From Labyrinthula sp. Ha (lineage: Eukaryota; Sar; Bigyra; Labyrinthulida; Labyrinthulaceae), in NCBI GenBank assembly GCA_015227615.1, contig JAALGZ010000010.1, positions 744,001 through 808,000 of the forward strand: a DNA stretch of 64,000 bases, in the 5' to 3' direction. The notes beneath the pieces were generated by a model. It had not been told where the DNA came from, made no database searches, and saw only the letters and a program-made list of their open reading frames with translations. The translations under genes were made by a program, and so were the position numbers. Each line of letters begins with the position of its first letter. The stretch's first letter is position 1. Of this stretch, positions 36,352 through 49,052 are shown piece by piece.

Positions 36352-37356
36352 GTATGATTAGTATGCTTACGTTACTATGAGTTCATGCGCGAAATATCTT
36401 TATAATGAAAGTCATTTTAGCTAATAAAGGCTCGCTTAATATATGATTTTACTGTTCCCAACTGAATATGCTTACCAGTAACACAAGTATACATCACTTT
36501 ATCCATGAAGCTGCCCTTTTTAGTTTCTTTGGTAAGCGACATATATAATATATTTAATAACTATTCCCTTCATTTAACTAGAATCTATTAACTAATGCTC
36601 ACAATAAATTTATCTAAGTTACACAAGGTATAGATAAAGGAATACTTTTACTCACACTAGTTTCAAATTTTACTTCTATACAATAGTTTAAACATATATT
36701 TAACCACTAGTACTATGAGCTGTGAATATATATATTTTTTAATTTTGATAGGGTATGTTAAATAGTATTCTTACAGTTGTATGACTTAGCAAAGTAACAA
36801 TATATTATGGACTGGGAGATTGAATATTGTTTCTATGATTGTTGAGCAAGTGATCCTGTAAAAAAACTACTGGACCTTCATGGGAGGTAGAAGTTATCTT
36901 TTAAAACCATTATGTTGCAACTTCTTCGCCTATTGTTCTAAGAAATTATACTTATCTATGCACAAGGTAGTATTAAATAGATACAATCCATATAGACTTG
37001 GTTTATTGGATTTTTTCGTTCATCTATCTTCTAACTTTCTTGTTATGGTGGCCTGAGCAATGTTAATGTGGTATTTCTTCCACTGTAGAAATCGTACTTC
37101 TTACTGATATCAAGCTTAATCTCACTATACATGATTACAAAGAAAAAGGTGTTGTGTTCTCTGATTAGACTTTCAAGTATATTTCGAGTTGACCAGTCTC
37201 AACTAAAATAAGAGTTGGTATGATAGATTGAATATATGACAAAACAAAACCTAGAAACTCAATGAGATGCCCTTAATGCCTTAACCGACAATTTTACTAG
37301 TTCGGGAGACTTCTTATTTCTACAGTTTCTCGAATAGCTCCTAGAATAAAACCCAA
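36352..37356. other. Intergenic between convergent carboxypeptidase genes
   Basis: 1.0 kb, AT-rich. It holds the 3' ends of both neighbouring genes; no other feature seen. Confidence 0.6.
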
Positions 37357-39009
37357 TTACTCCTCATCTTTTCTTCTCAACTTAATAGCTGCCACAACAC
37401 CAACAACAAAAGCGGATGCTGCTACTAGAAAGTTTGTTGCTAAATCTCCAGTTCTATGGTCAGCTTCCTTACCTCTTTGGACATCCAGAACATATTGTGT
37501 GCTGGTATCAAGGTTAGCTAGTAACAAATCCGGTGGTCCTTCTGGGCAGGTGTCGCAAGTAACTGGACATCTGTCTCTTACAAAGTCATAAGCAGCACAA
37601 TATGGTCCAAGTTCAGTACATGGTGCAGGTGATCCATCTCCATAAATAATGCCAGAAGGTACTAAGTCACTGCATCCACTTGTAGGATAACTTGTTGGAG
37701 GAGGTGTCGGCCCTTCATCACCAGGGAAGGTAATTCCAAGTTCCTGTTCTGCAATACAGATCAAAGAAGCTTCCATTCCAGCAAACATTTCAGTATTACT
37801 TGGGACAATATTGTTCGAGCTTGGTTGGAATTCAGTTCCTCTAAGTTCTACAGTGTAAGAATACACTACTCCTGCTTCTCTGTATACCCAATCTACACTT
37901 CCTCCAGAAGCAATATAAATTACATTGCTCACAGTTCCAAAGGCCCATCTGTCCCCACTGACGTCTTCAATGGCATCAACAGCTGCTTCACTACAGACCA
38001 TCATTTGATCATAGTCCTCTTGAGGAGGAGCTTCATAATACCCTGCGTAAGGACACATCCACATATATGAGTATGAATGGACATCATTATAAGTTATCAA
38101 TCTGTCTTGGTTCTCCAGGATATATGCCGCAATGTTAGCAGTTTCAGCCTGATCAAAAGGTTCAACACCATGGTAGGTCTCCGAACAAGGATCTGATGAT
38201 GATCCTTGTCCTTTATGATTAACTGCCCAGTTTCTGTTTGGATCAGTTCCTACACAACTGCTTCCACTATTAGGTGCCCTTGTTTTTCTCCATAGATTGT
38301 CATTGGTCCACGTATAGCTGTACCCGTCAGGATTAGCACTTACTAGAATAGTAAAGTCATAGTATGTAGTCAACTCATGTGGTTCCCCAGACCCTCCTCC
38401 TGTCAACAGCGTTTCAGCCATGTATATACAATACATTGGAGTCAGCCACTCTCTTGCATGAATGTTACAAAAATAAAAGACTAAGGGTTTCTCAGCTTCA
38501 CCAATTGGATTCTCGATAACAACAGTCTTTTGATCTCTTCCCTCGTAACTTTCCCCAACCGAACCAATTTCAGCAATGGACGAACCCTCAACCAAGTCCT
38601 CCATTCTTGCCCACAAACTTTCCAGTGGTTGGTATTCAGCGTAGAAATCTTGAGCTTCTCTCTTGGCACATGCTGCACCTTCAGTACAGAATCTAAAGTC
38701 TTCATGCAACCCATTGAATCTATCTTCGTGAGTTCGGATAAACTCTTCAGTGAAGTCTTCAAACTCATGTCCAAAGTTTTCCAACAAGTTCAACTCTTCT
38801 TCAACTACACGAAATTTCGCTGTTGCGCCTTCTTTGTTAACTCCGAGTTGGTCAGCTCCATAATCAGCCAACAGCTTGTGACCCTCACCTCCCAACGATA
38901 CTTCAATCACTCTATCACTTCCTAAGTTTCCTCTTACATCCTTTACTCTATCACCTACGGCGCATGCACTGCCAACAACTGCACTCAGAATTAGCAAATC
39001 TTTCTTCAT
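37357..39009 (-). CDS. Membrane-anchored zinc carboxypeptidase A-type (M14) with ShK domain
   Basis: 550 residues, single exon, a preproenzyme that should remove C-terminal residues outside the cell or in a vesicle lumen. Order: signal peptide (MKKDLLILSAVVGSACA), propeptide to about residue 115, M14 catalytic domain with zinc ligands HAREW and the His of NDVHSY, the DPNRNW substrate-carboxylate site, the Tyr of NVIYIASGG and the catalytic Glu of VELRG. The S1'-pocket position in GGSVDW is hydrophobic, which in this family predicts A-type specificity for hydrophobic or aromatic ends. A Pro-rich linker (PTPPPTSYPT) leads to a six-Cys ShK-like domain ending CPVTCDTC, then a C-terminal membrane span (FLVAASAFVVGVVAAI) with a short RRKDEE tail. 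Less AT-rich than its paralogs and clearly diverged from them. It is convergent with the pseudogene. Confidence 0.93.
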   Translation of the reverse strand: MKKDLLILSAVVGSACAVGDRVKDVRGNLGSDRVIEVSLGGEGHKLLADYGADQLGVNKEGATAKFRVVEEELNLLENFGHEFEDFTEEFIRTHEDRFNGLHEDFRFCTEGAACAKREAQDFYAEYQPLESLWARMEDLVEGSSIAEIGSVGESYEGRDQKTVVIENPIGEAEKPLVFYFCNIHAREWLTPMYCIYMAETLLTGGGSGEPHELTTYYDFTILVSANPDGYSYTWTNDNLWRKTRAPNSGSSCVGTDPNRNWAVNHKGQGSSSDPCSETYHGVEPFDQAETANIAAYILENQDRLITYNDVHSYSYMWMCPYAGYYEAPPQEDYDQMMVCSEAAVDAIEDVSGDRWAFGTVSNVIYIASGGSVDWVYREAGVVYSYTVELRGTEFQPSSNNIVPSNTEMFAGMEASLICIAEQELGITFPGDEGPTPPPTSYPTSGCSDLVPSGIIYGDGSPAPCTELGPYCAAYDFVRDRCPVTCDTCPEGPPDLLLANLDTSTQYVLDVQRGKEADHRTGDLATNFLVAASAFVVGVVAAIKLRRKDEE

Positions 39010-39038
39010 CTTTTCGTTTATTTTAAACGGTTAGATTT

Positions 39039-39045
39039 AGTTTTG
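39039..39045 (-). promoter_or_regulatory. CAAAACT element 36 nt upstream of carboxypeptidase ATG
   Basis: An 11-base string CAAAACTAAAT begins exactly 36 nt before the ATG and is identical in sequence and distance upstream of the paralog at 51.8-53.5 kb, although the rest of the two 5' flanks is unrelated. Confidence 0.5.
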
Positions 39046-42000
39046 GTAATGGATTTGGTAAGCAGTAAGTTCATTATTTGTATTACCGTTTAAGATTATT
39101 TCAATACTATTGAAGACTTGTTTCTTGAACGAGACAGTTTTAAAATGTAGTATTGAATTGATATTGCTTTGTTCAAGAAAATCAAGAATACTGATTTATC
39201 AAAACTTGGTATTGATTGTAAAGTGAATGTATTTCAATATTTAGTGAAAATGTGTTTGCTTAAGTTTACAATTCCTTTTCATTTATCATATATAACTGCT
39301 CTTGAAAATTTTATAGTATTAATTAGGTTTGAGGTTTTCACTTCGAGTAGAATTTTGTATTTTGAGTTTATTTCGCTTTCTTAGAAACTAGTAACAAAAT
39401 AGACTTCAAGATTGCGCGATGCCCTTAAACAAGAATCTGAAAAGAATCTAAGACACATGGTATGCATACGCTAGTACTACATAAGTTTGATTGATGCAAA
39501 AAATAAAGTGTGTACCCGCGTTTTAAGGATAATAAGTGGTTATACTCATGGTTTGAACAACTCTTATCATTATCAGCTATAATTACTAAATAATACGTTG
39601 TCGGAATGAGGAAAACTGTATTTAATTACCGGAAAAACTCAATAAAGAAAACTTTAAAGCAAATATTGACCAGGTGATATGGTTTGCTGCAAGAATCGAT
39701 TTTTGCACTTAAGGGAAATATTCGTTCCTATTTCATTCAATGAGACATGTTCTTAGAATTCCTTTGATAGACTGAAGTAAATGCTCATTTTATTGTTGGT
39801 TTACAAAAATTAAAGTAGAAATATTCCATGATGCTTTAATATTTTTCTTTGAAGAAATATCTCGTATAATATAGAGCACATGATATGTGAACTTCCAAGC
39901 ATCTTATTTTAGACCAGCAAATGATACAGTGACAATCCAAGACCGAGACTCTCGAATATTACATATTTGAATAATTCTAAATCAATATCTTTCAATACAA
40001 TTAATCGAGACATGTATTGTATCTATCTACGCGATTGACAAATATCAAGGGTGATATAATTTTAGGACGCGTTATAGGGTGTAACTTGTTTGAAAACAAT
40101 CCTCTATCAACATTATGGTATACTTAATATATCATTCTTACCTTGGATATATATATATAAAACTAACAGTATAACAATTATACCATTATAATTCTGTTAA
40201 TTTAATTAAATTACCGATCTTTGTGTAACAAAAAAATTATATTTGACTGAATATTAACATTAATATGTATATTTTAGGACATCTCCTGCTGTATAATCAT
40301 ATATGAATTAAAATACTGATTAATAAGATAAAAGCACTAATTTAACCATATTTACATTTTGCACAACTTATCAAACACTTTCTAAAGTAGATTGTTTGAA
40401 AATGCAAAAATAGTTTTTTCTAACAGAGATGAATTTAAAAATTTATTTAGCATATAGACACTGGATTATTCCCTGATGCTTCATATAAGACCAAACATCT
40501 GATACGCGTACATTTTTGCCGATGAAATTGTCAAAACATCTTCTTAAAATCCTCGAAATGTACCTTGCCAAATCATGTGCATCTATATTAGGCCTCACAG
40601 TTGATATGAATCATCAATAATTGATCGATTTCTTTATTGCTTCCTACTGAAAAAAATCTGGGGTTCCGATTCGCATAAAATGATAATGATTCTTCTCAGA
40701 ATATCAGTACCAAACCAGTGTAAGACTTTGCCACCTGGCTCTCTGCTAAATAGAACAATGATTACGTTCTTGCATCGCATAAAAACTTTCTTGGATAGGC
40801 CATTTGTTCCATGAGCATTCTGGCAGTAAAATGCTTGTCGAGATAGTAGCTCATATTATTATAGCTAAATAACGAATATCATTATTCAAACAAAACTGTA
40901 GTGTAATTTTTCAAATTAACCAATTGGAAATATAAATTGAAAAAGCTAATTATTAAATATGAAAAAAGATGCATATAACAATTAATTATTTCCAGAATTA
41001 TAAGACAACATTGTTTTCCAACATAGAAAACTAGTGAATACATGATTCATGTCATAATAACTACTGAAAGACTGAGAAACCCTGTTTCGGTCTAGCAACA
41101 ATTAGAGCAACGGTTTTCAAGAATTGAATGAAGTCAGTATTTATTAGGAAATGGGTGCTAAGGCTAAATGTCGAGGCTTGAGAAAATAAATAGCTTGGAA
41201 ACACTTGGAGTGAGCTTTATTCATCTGGAATATTTATATAAATTAGCTCTATATCGTTAAATTGACATATCATGGGTTGCAAATTAGAAGCATTGTTTAA
41301 GCGTTCTTTCCAGTTTCAGTTGGGTTATGCATTGGTTAGGGAAGTAGATGCATTGAGATATTGAACCAGATGGCTTTGAATGTGATCAGACTAGAGCGTC
41401 AACTGGCGCTAGTTCTCTTGTGTATCGAGGTGAGGTTTGAGTTGTTAATTATTTCATAAGTAGTTTGAAAAATATGATTGGTTAGATAATATAAATTGAT
41501 TGGATAGAGACTATGGTAAATTAGGACAGTGTTAAGATTTTAACGGAATCCAACAGAATCAAAAGAATAATAAAAAGGAATTCACATACCAGTGAGAATA
41601 ATCTTTTAGATACACAATTCCGATAGAACTTTAACATTATAAGCTAAGAGACTTTAGATACACGTGTCGAACCAAATAAGTCCGAAGTTTTTAGTACCGT
41701 ACTGATCCACTTGTTTGTTACCTCTCAAGGATGTATATATATATATATCAATTTGATGCTCCATTTAGAGGAAATATGAGAACAATTACAAGCACTTCGC
41801 TTAATTATTGTTATAATTATTGATTACTTGGTCCTAGAATTTGCTCACCTTTAGAAGATTTAGAATATGCTGCATTAGAAATTATAAATTTCCCTACAAA
41901 TAAGACATAGGGTATAACAGGAAGTAAGTCTGAACCACGCCGCACCATCGAAACTTCCAAGTGTGACCATTATATTTCACACCGGGTTAAACCAACACCT

Positions 42001-45000
42001 TGAAAAAAATAAAATGAGCTCAATCCAATAATTTTGTCGAGGTAGTTTCTAGAAGATGAACTCCAAAGAAATTAATTTTACCAACTGAAAATAGATTGCC
42101 TAGATCAACTTAGGGTCACACGTGAAATTATCTAAAAAAGTAACAAAACATTGTTTCATAGGACATTGGAGCTACTAAAGTCTCATAACGTCGGTCTTCT
42201 TGAGCCTAAATAGTTAACCAAGTTGGTTTGTCTACATAGCTGTTACGTTACCTGAGCACAAAATCTAACTAACTTAAATCCAGAACCCAATTCAAAGAAA
42301 ACGGATTATTCAAAAAGTTCAATAAAGGTAAGTAACAGCACGGGAAAATATTGTTCAACCCACTTTTTCATTCTGTAGAAGTAGTTCTTCTATTTAATAA
42401 GAGGCTGTATGCTACATTTTTTCTAGTTTCTTCAACTTTTGGATATATCTATTGTTTGATAGTAATAGTTGCTTGTTCTAATCAAAGCACTAATTCTTTA
42501 GTAAGAGAAAAAATGTTATCTAGTGAAAAATTTATCAGAAACTTGTGAAAATTGCATTCAGCATTGGATGACACGAGAATTAATGGCTTGCGCTCCTGTG
42601 CTTACATGAGAACCCATTCACATGTAGAAAATCTTTATCTTAAATCGCATAAGCAAAACTAATATGAAAGTCTGTTTTATGAGAGCTAAAGATACGTGAC
42701 TAGTGTTGACAAGAATGTTTTATCTTTCAAATTTTTAAACAAATACTCTACAAAAATGTATCATATATGGAGGTAAAATTTGAGTTAACCTATTGGTTAA
42801 ACCAATGATATATTCATCATTATTCTCAAATATTACGTTCAAATTCATACTAGAAACACTCTCAATTAGATCCCAGACATTCCTTCCTCAACAACTTGAA
42901 ACAAGAAGAACTTTGCTACTATAGAATAATCTATATACAAGCAGCTAAGAGTTGTTATATGAATAGGTTACAACCGATAGATGACGCCAAAATTTTCTCT
43001 CGTGGTTCTTGCCAAATACAGTTGCTATAATTTCTGATAATTTCGAACTTAACAGAAAAATATCGTTATCAAAGAATAAATACTATTATAGCCAATTATA
43101 ACTAATGTTACCCGGTACTAAATTTATAATTTGATTGGTAGGATTTCTTTGTCTATTTTTTATTTTTCAAGCTAGTCTTATCATAAAGTATAGCCTTTAG
43201 TATAGTATAATTATACTATACTGGTTTAATCTAATTTCCAAGACATATAAAGCTGTTTGACCATAAAAAATAATTCCACTAGCAATACTTATTTTGTATT
43301 ATTTTTCACAAGTTCAAATTGTAAAGCTGAAATTCTCATTTAAATACCGAACATTTTGAAAGTTTTTAATCACACAGTTGATCTTCAAAGTAACGTAGAG
43401 CTTTGATTCACAAATATACTTACACTAATTTTAAGAACCTCCTCATCCGGTGAATCAGGTTACTTACAACCCCACCTTCAAACGGCGATTAAGATAAATA
43501 GTTACTGAGTTGGTCAAATTTTTGAATCTTTGAAAATTTCCGAATGCATTGAATAAGGTACTTATATTATCTAAATCGGTAAGTCCTTAACTAGTATGAT
43601 TACTTCAAGAATTCGTTGCGGGGATTTGTATTTAAATTACCGGATCACAAAAGATGAATTTAGAGCGAGAAAGAAGATTTATTTGCCCATACTTAAGCTT
43701 CGTTTTCTTGTTTTAGAAATTCTGGTTAGAGATATCTTCATAAGTAAATTAAGGGGATATTTTGCTAGAATATGAATCTCTTAGAGTCTTGTAGTAGAGA
43801 TATTTAAATTCAAATAATTATTTATTTTAATTCTTCTCCCCTTATTCTAGAGATAAATTTTTTTCACGTCTAATGTGACCTTTCACTAAACCATTTTTTT
43901 ATTATAAGGAAATATTTCCATGCCATTTTCGGGTTATTAAACGCGAAAAAGTTAAGTTTGGAATTAAGAAGGAAAATAACCCTTGATATCCGTATCCAAG
44001 CCCTATATCTTATACAGGTTGTAGACCCAAAGTTATTTTAATCTTGAGCGTTTTGTACATCTATTTCTATGAAGTCATACTATTATCTCATATGCAAGTG
44101 AGTTAATGTAAGTCCCGTTCATGAACAACTTTTAGGAAAATAGAAAATTAGCTCGAATGTCGTTCTGAAACTGTGCATACATATATGTAGAATTCTCGAT
44201 ATCGTTGGTGCATCTGTTGTTTATTCTTCCCAGATATTATATACAACCTTGAATCCAATTTAGAATTTCCAAGTATATATGTATATGATAATTGGTATTC
44301 AAGAGACCTCATTCTATCACAGAACCCTACTTACCACCACTTTTGTGTCTAGAGTGCCTGTGCGTCTAGCTTGATATACCTGATCTATTGGTTTCTCTCA
44401 TAATTTCATGCACACATTTAGAATCTGTATCTTATTTTGTCCTCTAATGTTGTAGCAATATCTTCATCAAATTAAAATAAGATAATACTTATGATTTCAA
44501 AAGACCTCAATGTCCAAATATACTAAAGATTATGGTTGTGATACAATTTAATTGAGGCAAAGTTACAACCTCAAAGCTCTACTAGATCTTACCACGTTAC
44601 TCTACTTTTCTATATTTTAATATAATACAAACTTCCATGTTATTTAATTCTGGTCTATGGTGCTTTCCTTGTCTCATGTCCTATCGTGATTGAACGTAGT
44701 CGGTAATGAGGATATTGCATAATTGATGACACTCTTTGAAACACTAGCTTTCTTCTTATAATCCTAACTTCTGTTACAAATTCTCAAACTACAAATGGAT
44801 CTACAGTACTTGTTTTATTACTAGATGAATTGTTGATATTAAATGTGCTTATTTCTTAACCCTAAAAACTGTAACCATTTATTTTTCATTCCGAGAAACA
44901 GTTTAACTAAAGATTCAGCATCTGCCCGAACTTCCAAACGCTTGGCAAAAGTTATTTCACCATTTCACGTCATCAATCTTTTCTTCATAACTCAATATTA

Positions 45001-45043
45001 CATTACCTCAAATTTGTATAACCAAATCTCAAACATGAAGTAA
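39046..45043. other. Long gene-poor AT-rich stretch
   Basis: 6.0 kb without a supported gene. It contains a perfect 24-bp palindrome at 43199-43222 and (TA)n runs near 40150 and 41730. Confidence 0.6.
43199..43222. repeat. Perfect 24-bp palindrome
   Basis: AGTATAGTATAA followed directly by its exact reverse complement, no spacer. Could extrude as a cruciform or bind a symmetric factor; function unknown. Confidence 0.8.
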
Positions 45044-45048
45044 AGAGG
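45044..45048. other. Target-site duplication of copia element (left)
   Basis: AGAGG, matched exactly at 50090-50094. Confidence 0.85.
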
Positions 45049-45348
45049 AGTTGGACAAGTAATTGTCCATATCGTCTATATGTATATGATGATACATATA
45101 TTGAATTTAACAAACTGAAAGAAGTTGAAAAGAGCTCTAAAATGATATAAGTAATGTCTTCTAACTCCCAATATTTGTTGAAATATCGAGGTTTTACGAT
45201 CTGTTGTTTCCGATGCGTATGTATTAGTAAAGATGTGCTATGTAAAGTTGCATCAATAGTGCGGCAATGTAATATTGTATTATAACTATGTAAAGTGTAA
45301 ACAGTCAGTATGGAGAGAGTCGTACACTCGACTGCTTAGTGTCTGACT
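45049..45348 (-). repeat. 3' LTR of copia element
   Basis: 300 bp. Begins AGTCAGACAC and ends CTTGTCCAACT on the element strand. Confidence 0.92.
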
Positions 45349-45422
45349 CCATGCGGTCTTTTTAGATCTTCAAATGCTGCCACTTCATCCTTGAATGAGT
45401 CATGTTCCAAAGTTTTTCAAAC

Positions 45423-48400
45423 TCAGCTCTTGAATTTCTTTTTAGTTTGAAGATCAGCAATGCTAGATTTGCATTTAAGTAAGATCAACTTTAGTTTTCC
45501 TGAACGAATGAGTCCTTTTAAGAAATGAATTGCAACACTCATGTGTTTTTGCTCTGGAGAAACTGTCTTTTCTAAGGTTTTAGTTGAACTAAGTGAATCT
45601 GTAAAAATCACTGAAGGTAGCTTGACTTTGCAATCTAAATCCATGCACAATCCGTAGATTCCTTGCAAATGTTTTGCTGTCTTGTAAATTTCAATCAGCT
45701 CAGCTCCGGCAGCAGAGGTAGCAACTGTCCTTTGTCTTGAACTTCTGCCAGTAATGAGCGATTGACCAAAGTAAATGAAGTTACCACTAACACTTTTTCT
45801 GTTAAGTGAGTTAGAGGCCCATTCAGCATCACAAAAGGCAAGAAGTGTAATTTCACCATTTGATTGATCTGAGTAAAAAATTCGTTTTTGATGTTTCGTT
45901 CTACTAATGTAACCTAATGTGTTGAGAATTGATTTTACTGCAAAACTTGTCACGTGTTCAGAAAGTTGACTAAGCGCATGTAACGCGTAGAGTAAATCAA
46001 ATCTTGTAAGTCGTAAGTAAATTAAAGATCCAAGCAATTCTCTGTACGGAAATTTAATGCTTTTAGCATTGGAATTGTTCTTAACAGCCTCAGCGAAAGT
46101 AGAAGGTAATGGTGTAAATTTGTCTTTAGTCTTGAAATCCTTGAATTCTTCTAAAATTTTCTCAATGTGTTTGGTTTGGTCAATTTGGTAGTCTTCATTG
46201 GGTTTTCTTTCAATGTTAACTCCTAAGAAGTCTGTTTTCTGATCTAGTGTTCCTAGTGTAATTTTGTAAGTTTTCCCAAACTGTTTTGAGAAGTTTGTAA
46301 TTTCTTGTTTTGTACCGAGCATCAGTACATCATCAACGTAAAGTAAAGTAATTAAATCTTTCTTGTAGAAGACACACTCATCAAAGATCGCTTGTTTGAG
46401 TCCAAGTTTTTGAATTGTAGCAGAAACATTGTCAAACCAAAGCTTGGGACTTTCCTTCAGACCGTAAAGTGCTTTCTCAATCTTCATTACTTTAGTCTTG
46501 TCATGTTTCAGTTCATGTCCATCAGGGATTTCACAGTAGAGTGTAGTGCCAGCAGGTAGATCCGCGTACAAGAATGCGGTACTAACATCTAAAGTGTTAA
46601 AATGGAACTGTCTTCGAGCTGCAACTGCAAGACTGTTGTAGTCTAAGGTAGGAGAACTGCGGTAAGGTGTAATTTTGAATTTCTGAGATCTTCCATTGTA
46701 AACACATCTTGCTTTGAAACTCCCATTGCGTTTTTGTTTCACAAGCATCGTGCATTTTTCAACGTAAGCATTTCCCGGAAGTTCAGAGCGATTAATCACT
46801 TTGAGAACCTTTCGTTTTTCCAAAGCTTTGAGCTCTTTTTCGACCGCTTTCTTGTAAGATGCTTCGTCTGGGTGACCTCTTGTGTCATGGTAAATGGAAG
46901 GTTTCTGATCAATTCTAGACTGAATGATCTTCTTCCGTAGCTTTTTTTTCTGACCTTTTGTTTTAGGCTTGATGATGTGTGTTGTTTCTTCAGTTGTGTT
47001 CAACGTGAAAGCTGACATCCGATTTAGGTCGAATTTCGTGGCATTTCTCCCAGATCGCGTTGTTACTGGTAGACGAGCATTGTTGTTTTCGCTCGTTTGA
47101 GGTGTTTCAGGGATTGTTACTTCGGCAGATGGAGTTGGATCATTTGCATCTTGATCCTGATCGAGTTGAACATCTGCTGAAGGGGGATTTTCATCGAAAT
47201 TATCATCATGCTCAAAATCATGATTTTCTTGTTGATTTGCCTTCTGGCCATAACGTACATAGTGTATACCAAAATCTGGACTGAAATCATCGTCATCATC
47301 AGATTCAAAATCGTCCTCAGAAATTGGGTCATTTTCAGTTTTGTCAACAATTTTGATGTCACCAAATGAGAAAGTTGGTGGATTTTGATCGATTTGATCA
47401 TGTGTTCTTGATTCTTGGAACCAAACATCGGTTAGTTGAGGGTAAATGATTTTTCCAGTACTAAGTTTGTAGATGATTGCTGTGTTGAAACTTGAATGTT
47501 CCTGTAGTCCGAGAAAGAGACCAGTGTCTGTTCTTTCTTGAAATTTGTTTGTCTTCGTTCCAGAAGATTTCAACGTAAAACAACAGCAACCAAAGGTTCT
47601 AAGTGAAGAAAGGTTTGGTTCTTGCCCAGTTTCTAGTTTGTAAGGCGATTCACCAAGTGTTTTGTGATGTACTCTGTTCTTGATGTAACTTGCAAATTTG
47701 ACTGCGTAGATCCAAAAGGAGTCATCAAGTTTAGACTGTAGTAGGGCGGCTGAAGCCATGACCTTTAAGATGCCAATCGTTCGTTCAGCAACTCCATTGA
47801 AAGTTTCGTGTCGATCTCTAGGGACAAAACGTAAATGAATGCCTTTTGCCGAAATTGAGTTGACAAAGTGTTCTGCCGTAAAGCCAGATTGGCGGTCTGT
47901 AACAATCGTTTTTGGTAAAGTTTTGAGTGTAGAAAGAAGGTAGTAAAGAGCTGCAAGTAAATCTTTTGATTGAAGTGTTCTTAAAGGAGCAACTCTAATT
48001 AATTTTGTTTTCAGGTCAACTAGAATCAATGCAGCCACAACACCATTGACTGGTTTCATCGAGTGTTTTGGCGGAATGAGTAAGTCCATTGAAAAAGCTT
48101 GACCTTTGGAATCAGGAGAGAGTTTCATCTTGTGAATTAAATTCTTCACTGGGTTGTGTTTAGCTTTTGTCTGAAGACAGACTTGGCAGCTGTTTAGTTT
48201 TTGAGAACCCTTAATGAAACCAGCATGTTTAAGTTTGTCCTCTGAGAGATGCATCAATCTACGATGCATTAGATTTGGATCAGAGGTTTGTAAGACTGAT
48301 TTCCCTAGTGGAATGATTTCAATGAAGCTTTTCTTTCCAAGTAAAATTATTTTTAATTTGTTTCCTGTTTCTAGTTGTACGTTTCTAGAGCGATGGTTGA

Positions 48401-49052
48401 CTTTAACATTCTGTTGCTCTAGATCGTAGGTACACAAAATGTTGAAATTTGCACTTGGCATGTAAATTGCCTGTACTGTAAAAAACTTAGAAGGAAATTC
48501 TTTGAATGCAAATCTGGCTGTTCCAGTGCTTTCGTAGCTACCAGAATTTTCTGTAAGTGTAAGTTTACCAGGCTTCTGATCCATGTGTGTAAAAAAATCA
48601 GCGCTTCTGAAAACGAAAACATCGCTGCATGAATCTAGCCCAGCTAAAGAGTTTGAGCCTGTGGTACAAAGAGAAGTAGCGAAACTGAAAGGATTAAAAT
48701 TTTCTTTTGTAGAAGTTACTGCTACTGTTTTCTTTGTAGGCTTTTTCTTCATCTTGGGAAGTTGTAATGTACGTTTTGGGTTGGTTAAACACACCTTAGC
48801 AAAATGATTAGGTTTACCACAGTGAGAACAGGTAGCACCTTTAGCAGCACATTGTTTTCCTTTGTGTGGAAAATCCTCACCGCAATTGAAACACAATGTA
48901 ACTTTTGAATTAGAAGAAACAATTTTCTTTGTAAATGCAACAACTGAGGTACTTGGAGCATCAAAAGGGATCAAACCTGAATTGTCATGCTGAAGTACAG
49001 CTTGTGTCACTTCACTCATGTAATCCTTTAATGGTAGATCTTTTGAATCCAA
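45423..49052 (-). CDS. Copia-type Pol polyprotein (retrotransposon fossil)
   Basis: About 1209 codons. In order: CCHC knuckle (CFNCGEDFPHKGKQC and CSHCGKPNHFAKVC, residues about 54-89), aspartic-protease region (about 130-220), integrase zinc-binding HHCC region (about 265-300) and catalytic core (about 320-430), an acidic, low-complexity linker (about 560-690), reverse transcriptase with LLYVDDVLML (about 750-990), and RNase H (about 1060-1200) with FCDAEWASN. The order integrase before reverse transcriptase identifies Ty1/copia. It would be processed by its own protease. It belongs to the old element described above, not to the host. Confidence 0.93.
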   Translation of the reverse strand: MDSKDLPLKDYMSEVTQAVLQHDNSGLIPFDAPSTSVVAFTKKIVSSNSKVTLCFNCGEDFPHKGKQCAAKGATCSHCGKPNHFAKVCLTNPKRTLQLPKMKKKPTKKTVAVTSTKENFNPFSFATSLCTTGSNSLAGLDSCSDVFVFRSADFFTHMDQKPGKLTLTENSGSYESTGTARFAFKEFPSKFFTVQAIYMPSANFNILCTYDLEQQNVKVNHRSRNVQLETGNKLKIILLGKKSFIEIIPLGKSVLQTSDPNLMHRRLMHLSEDKLKHAGFIKGSQKLNSCQVCLQTKAKHNPVKNLIHKMKLSPDSKGQAFSMDLLIPPKHSMKPVNGVVAALILVDLKTKLIRVAPLRTLQSKDLLAALYYLLSTLKTLPKTIVTDRQSGFTAEHFVNSISAKGIHLRFVPRDRHETFNGVAERTIGILKVMASAALLQSKLDDSFWIYAVKFASYIKNRVHHKTLGESPYKLETGQEPNLSSLRTFGCCCFTLKSSGTKTNKFQERTDTGLFLGLQEHSSFNTAIIYKLSTGKIIYPQLTDVWFQESRTHDQIDQNPPTFSFGDIKIVDKTENDPISEDDFESDDDDDFSPDFGIHYVRYGQKANQQENHDFEHDDNFDENPPSADVQLDQDQDANDPTPSAEVTIPETPQTSENNNARLPVTTRSGRNATKFDLNRMSAFTLNTTEETTHIIKPKTKGQKKKLRKKIIQSRIDQKPSIYHDTRGHPDEASYKKAVEKELKALEKRKVLKVINRSELPGNAYVEKCTMLVKQKRNGSFKARCVYNGRSQKFKITPYRSSPTLDYNSLAVAARRQFHFNTLDVSTAFLYADLPAGTTLYCEIPDGHELKHDKTKVMKIEKALYGLKESPKLWFDNVSATIQKLGLKQAIFDECVFYKKDLITLLYVDDVLMLGTKQEITNFSKQFGKTYKITLGTLDQKTDFLGVNIERKPNEDYQIDQTKHIEKILEEFKDFKTKDKFTPLPSTFAEAVKNNSNAKSIKFPYRELLGSLIYLRLTRFDLLYALHALSQLSEHVTSFAVKSILNTLGYISRTKHQKRIFYSDQSNGEITLLAFCDAEWASNSLNRKSVSGNFIYFGQSLITGRSSRQRTVATSAAGAELIEIYKTAKHLQGIYGLCMDLDCKVKLPSVIFTDSLSSTKTLEKTVSPEQKHMSVAIHFLKGLIRSGKLKLILLKCKSSIADLQTKKKFKS

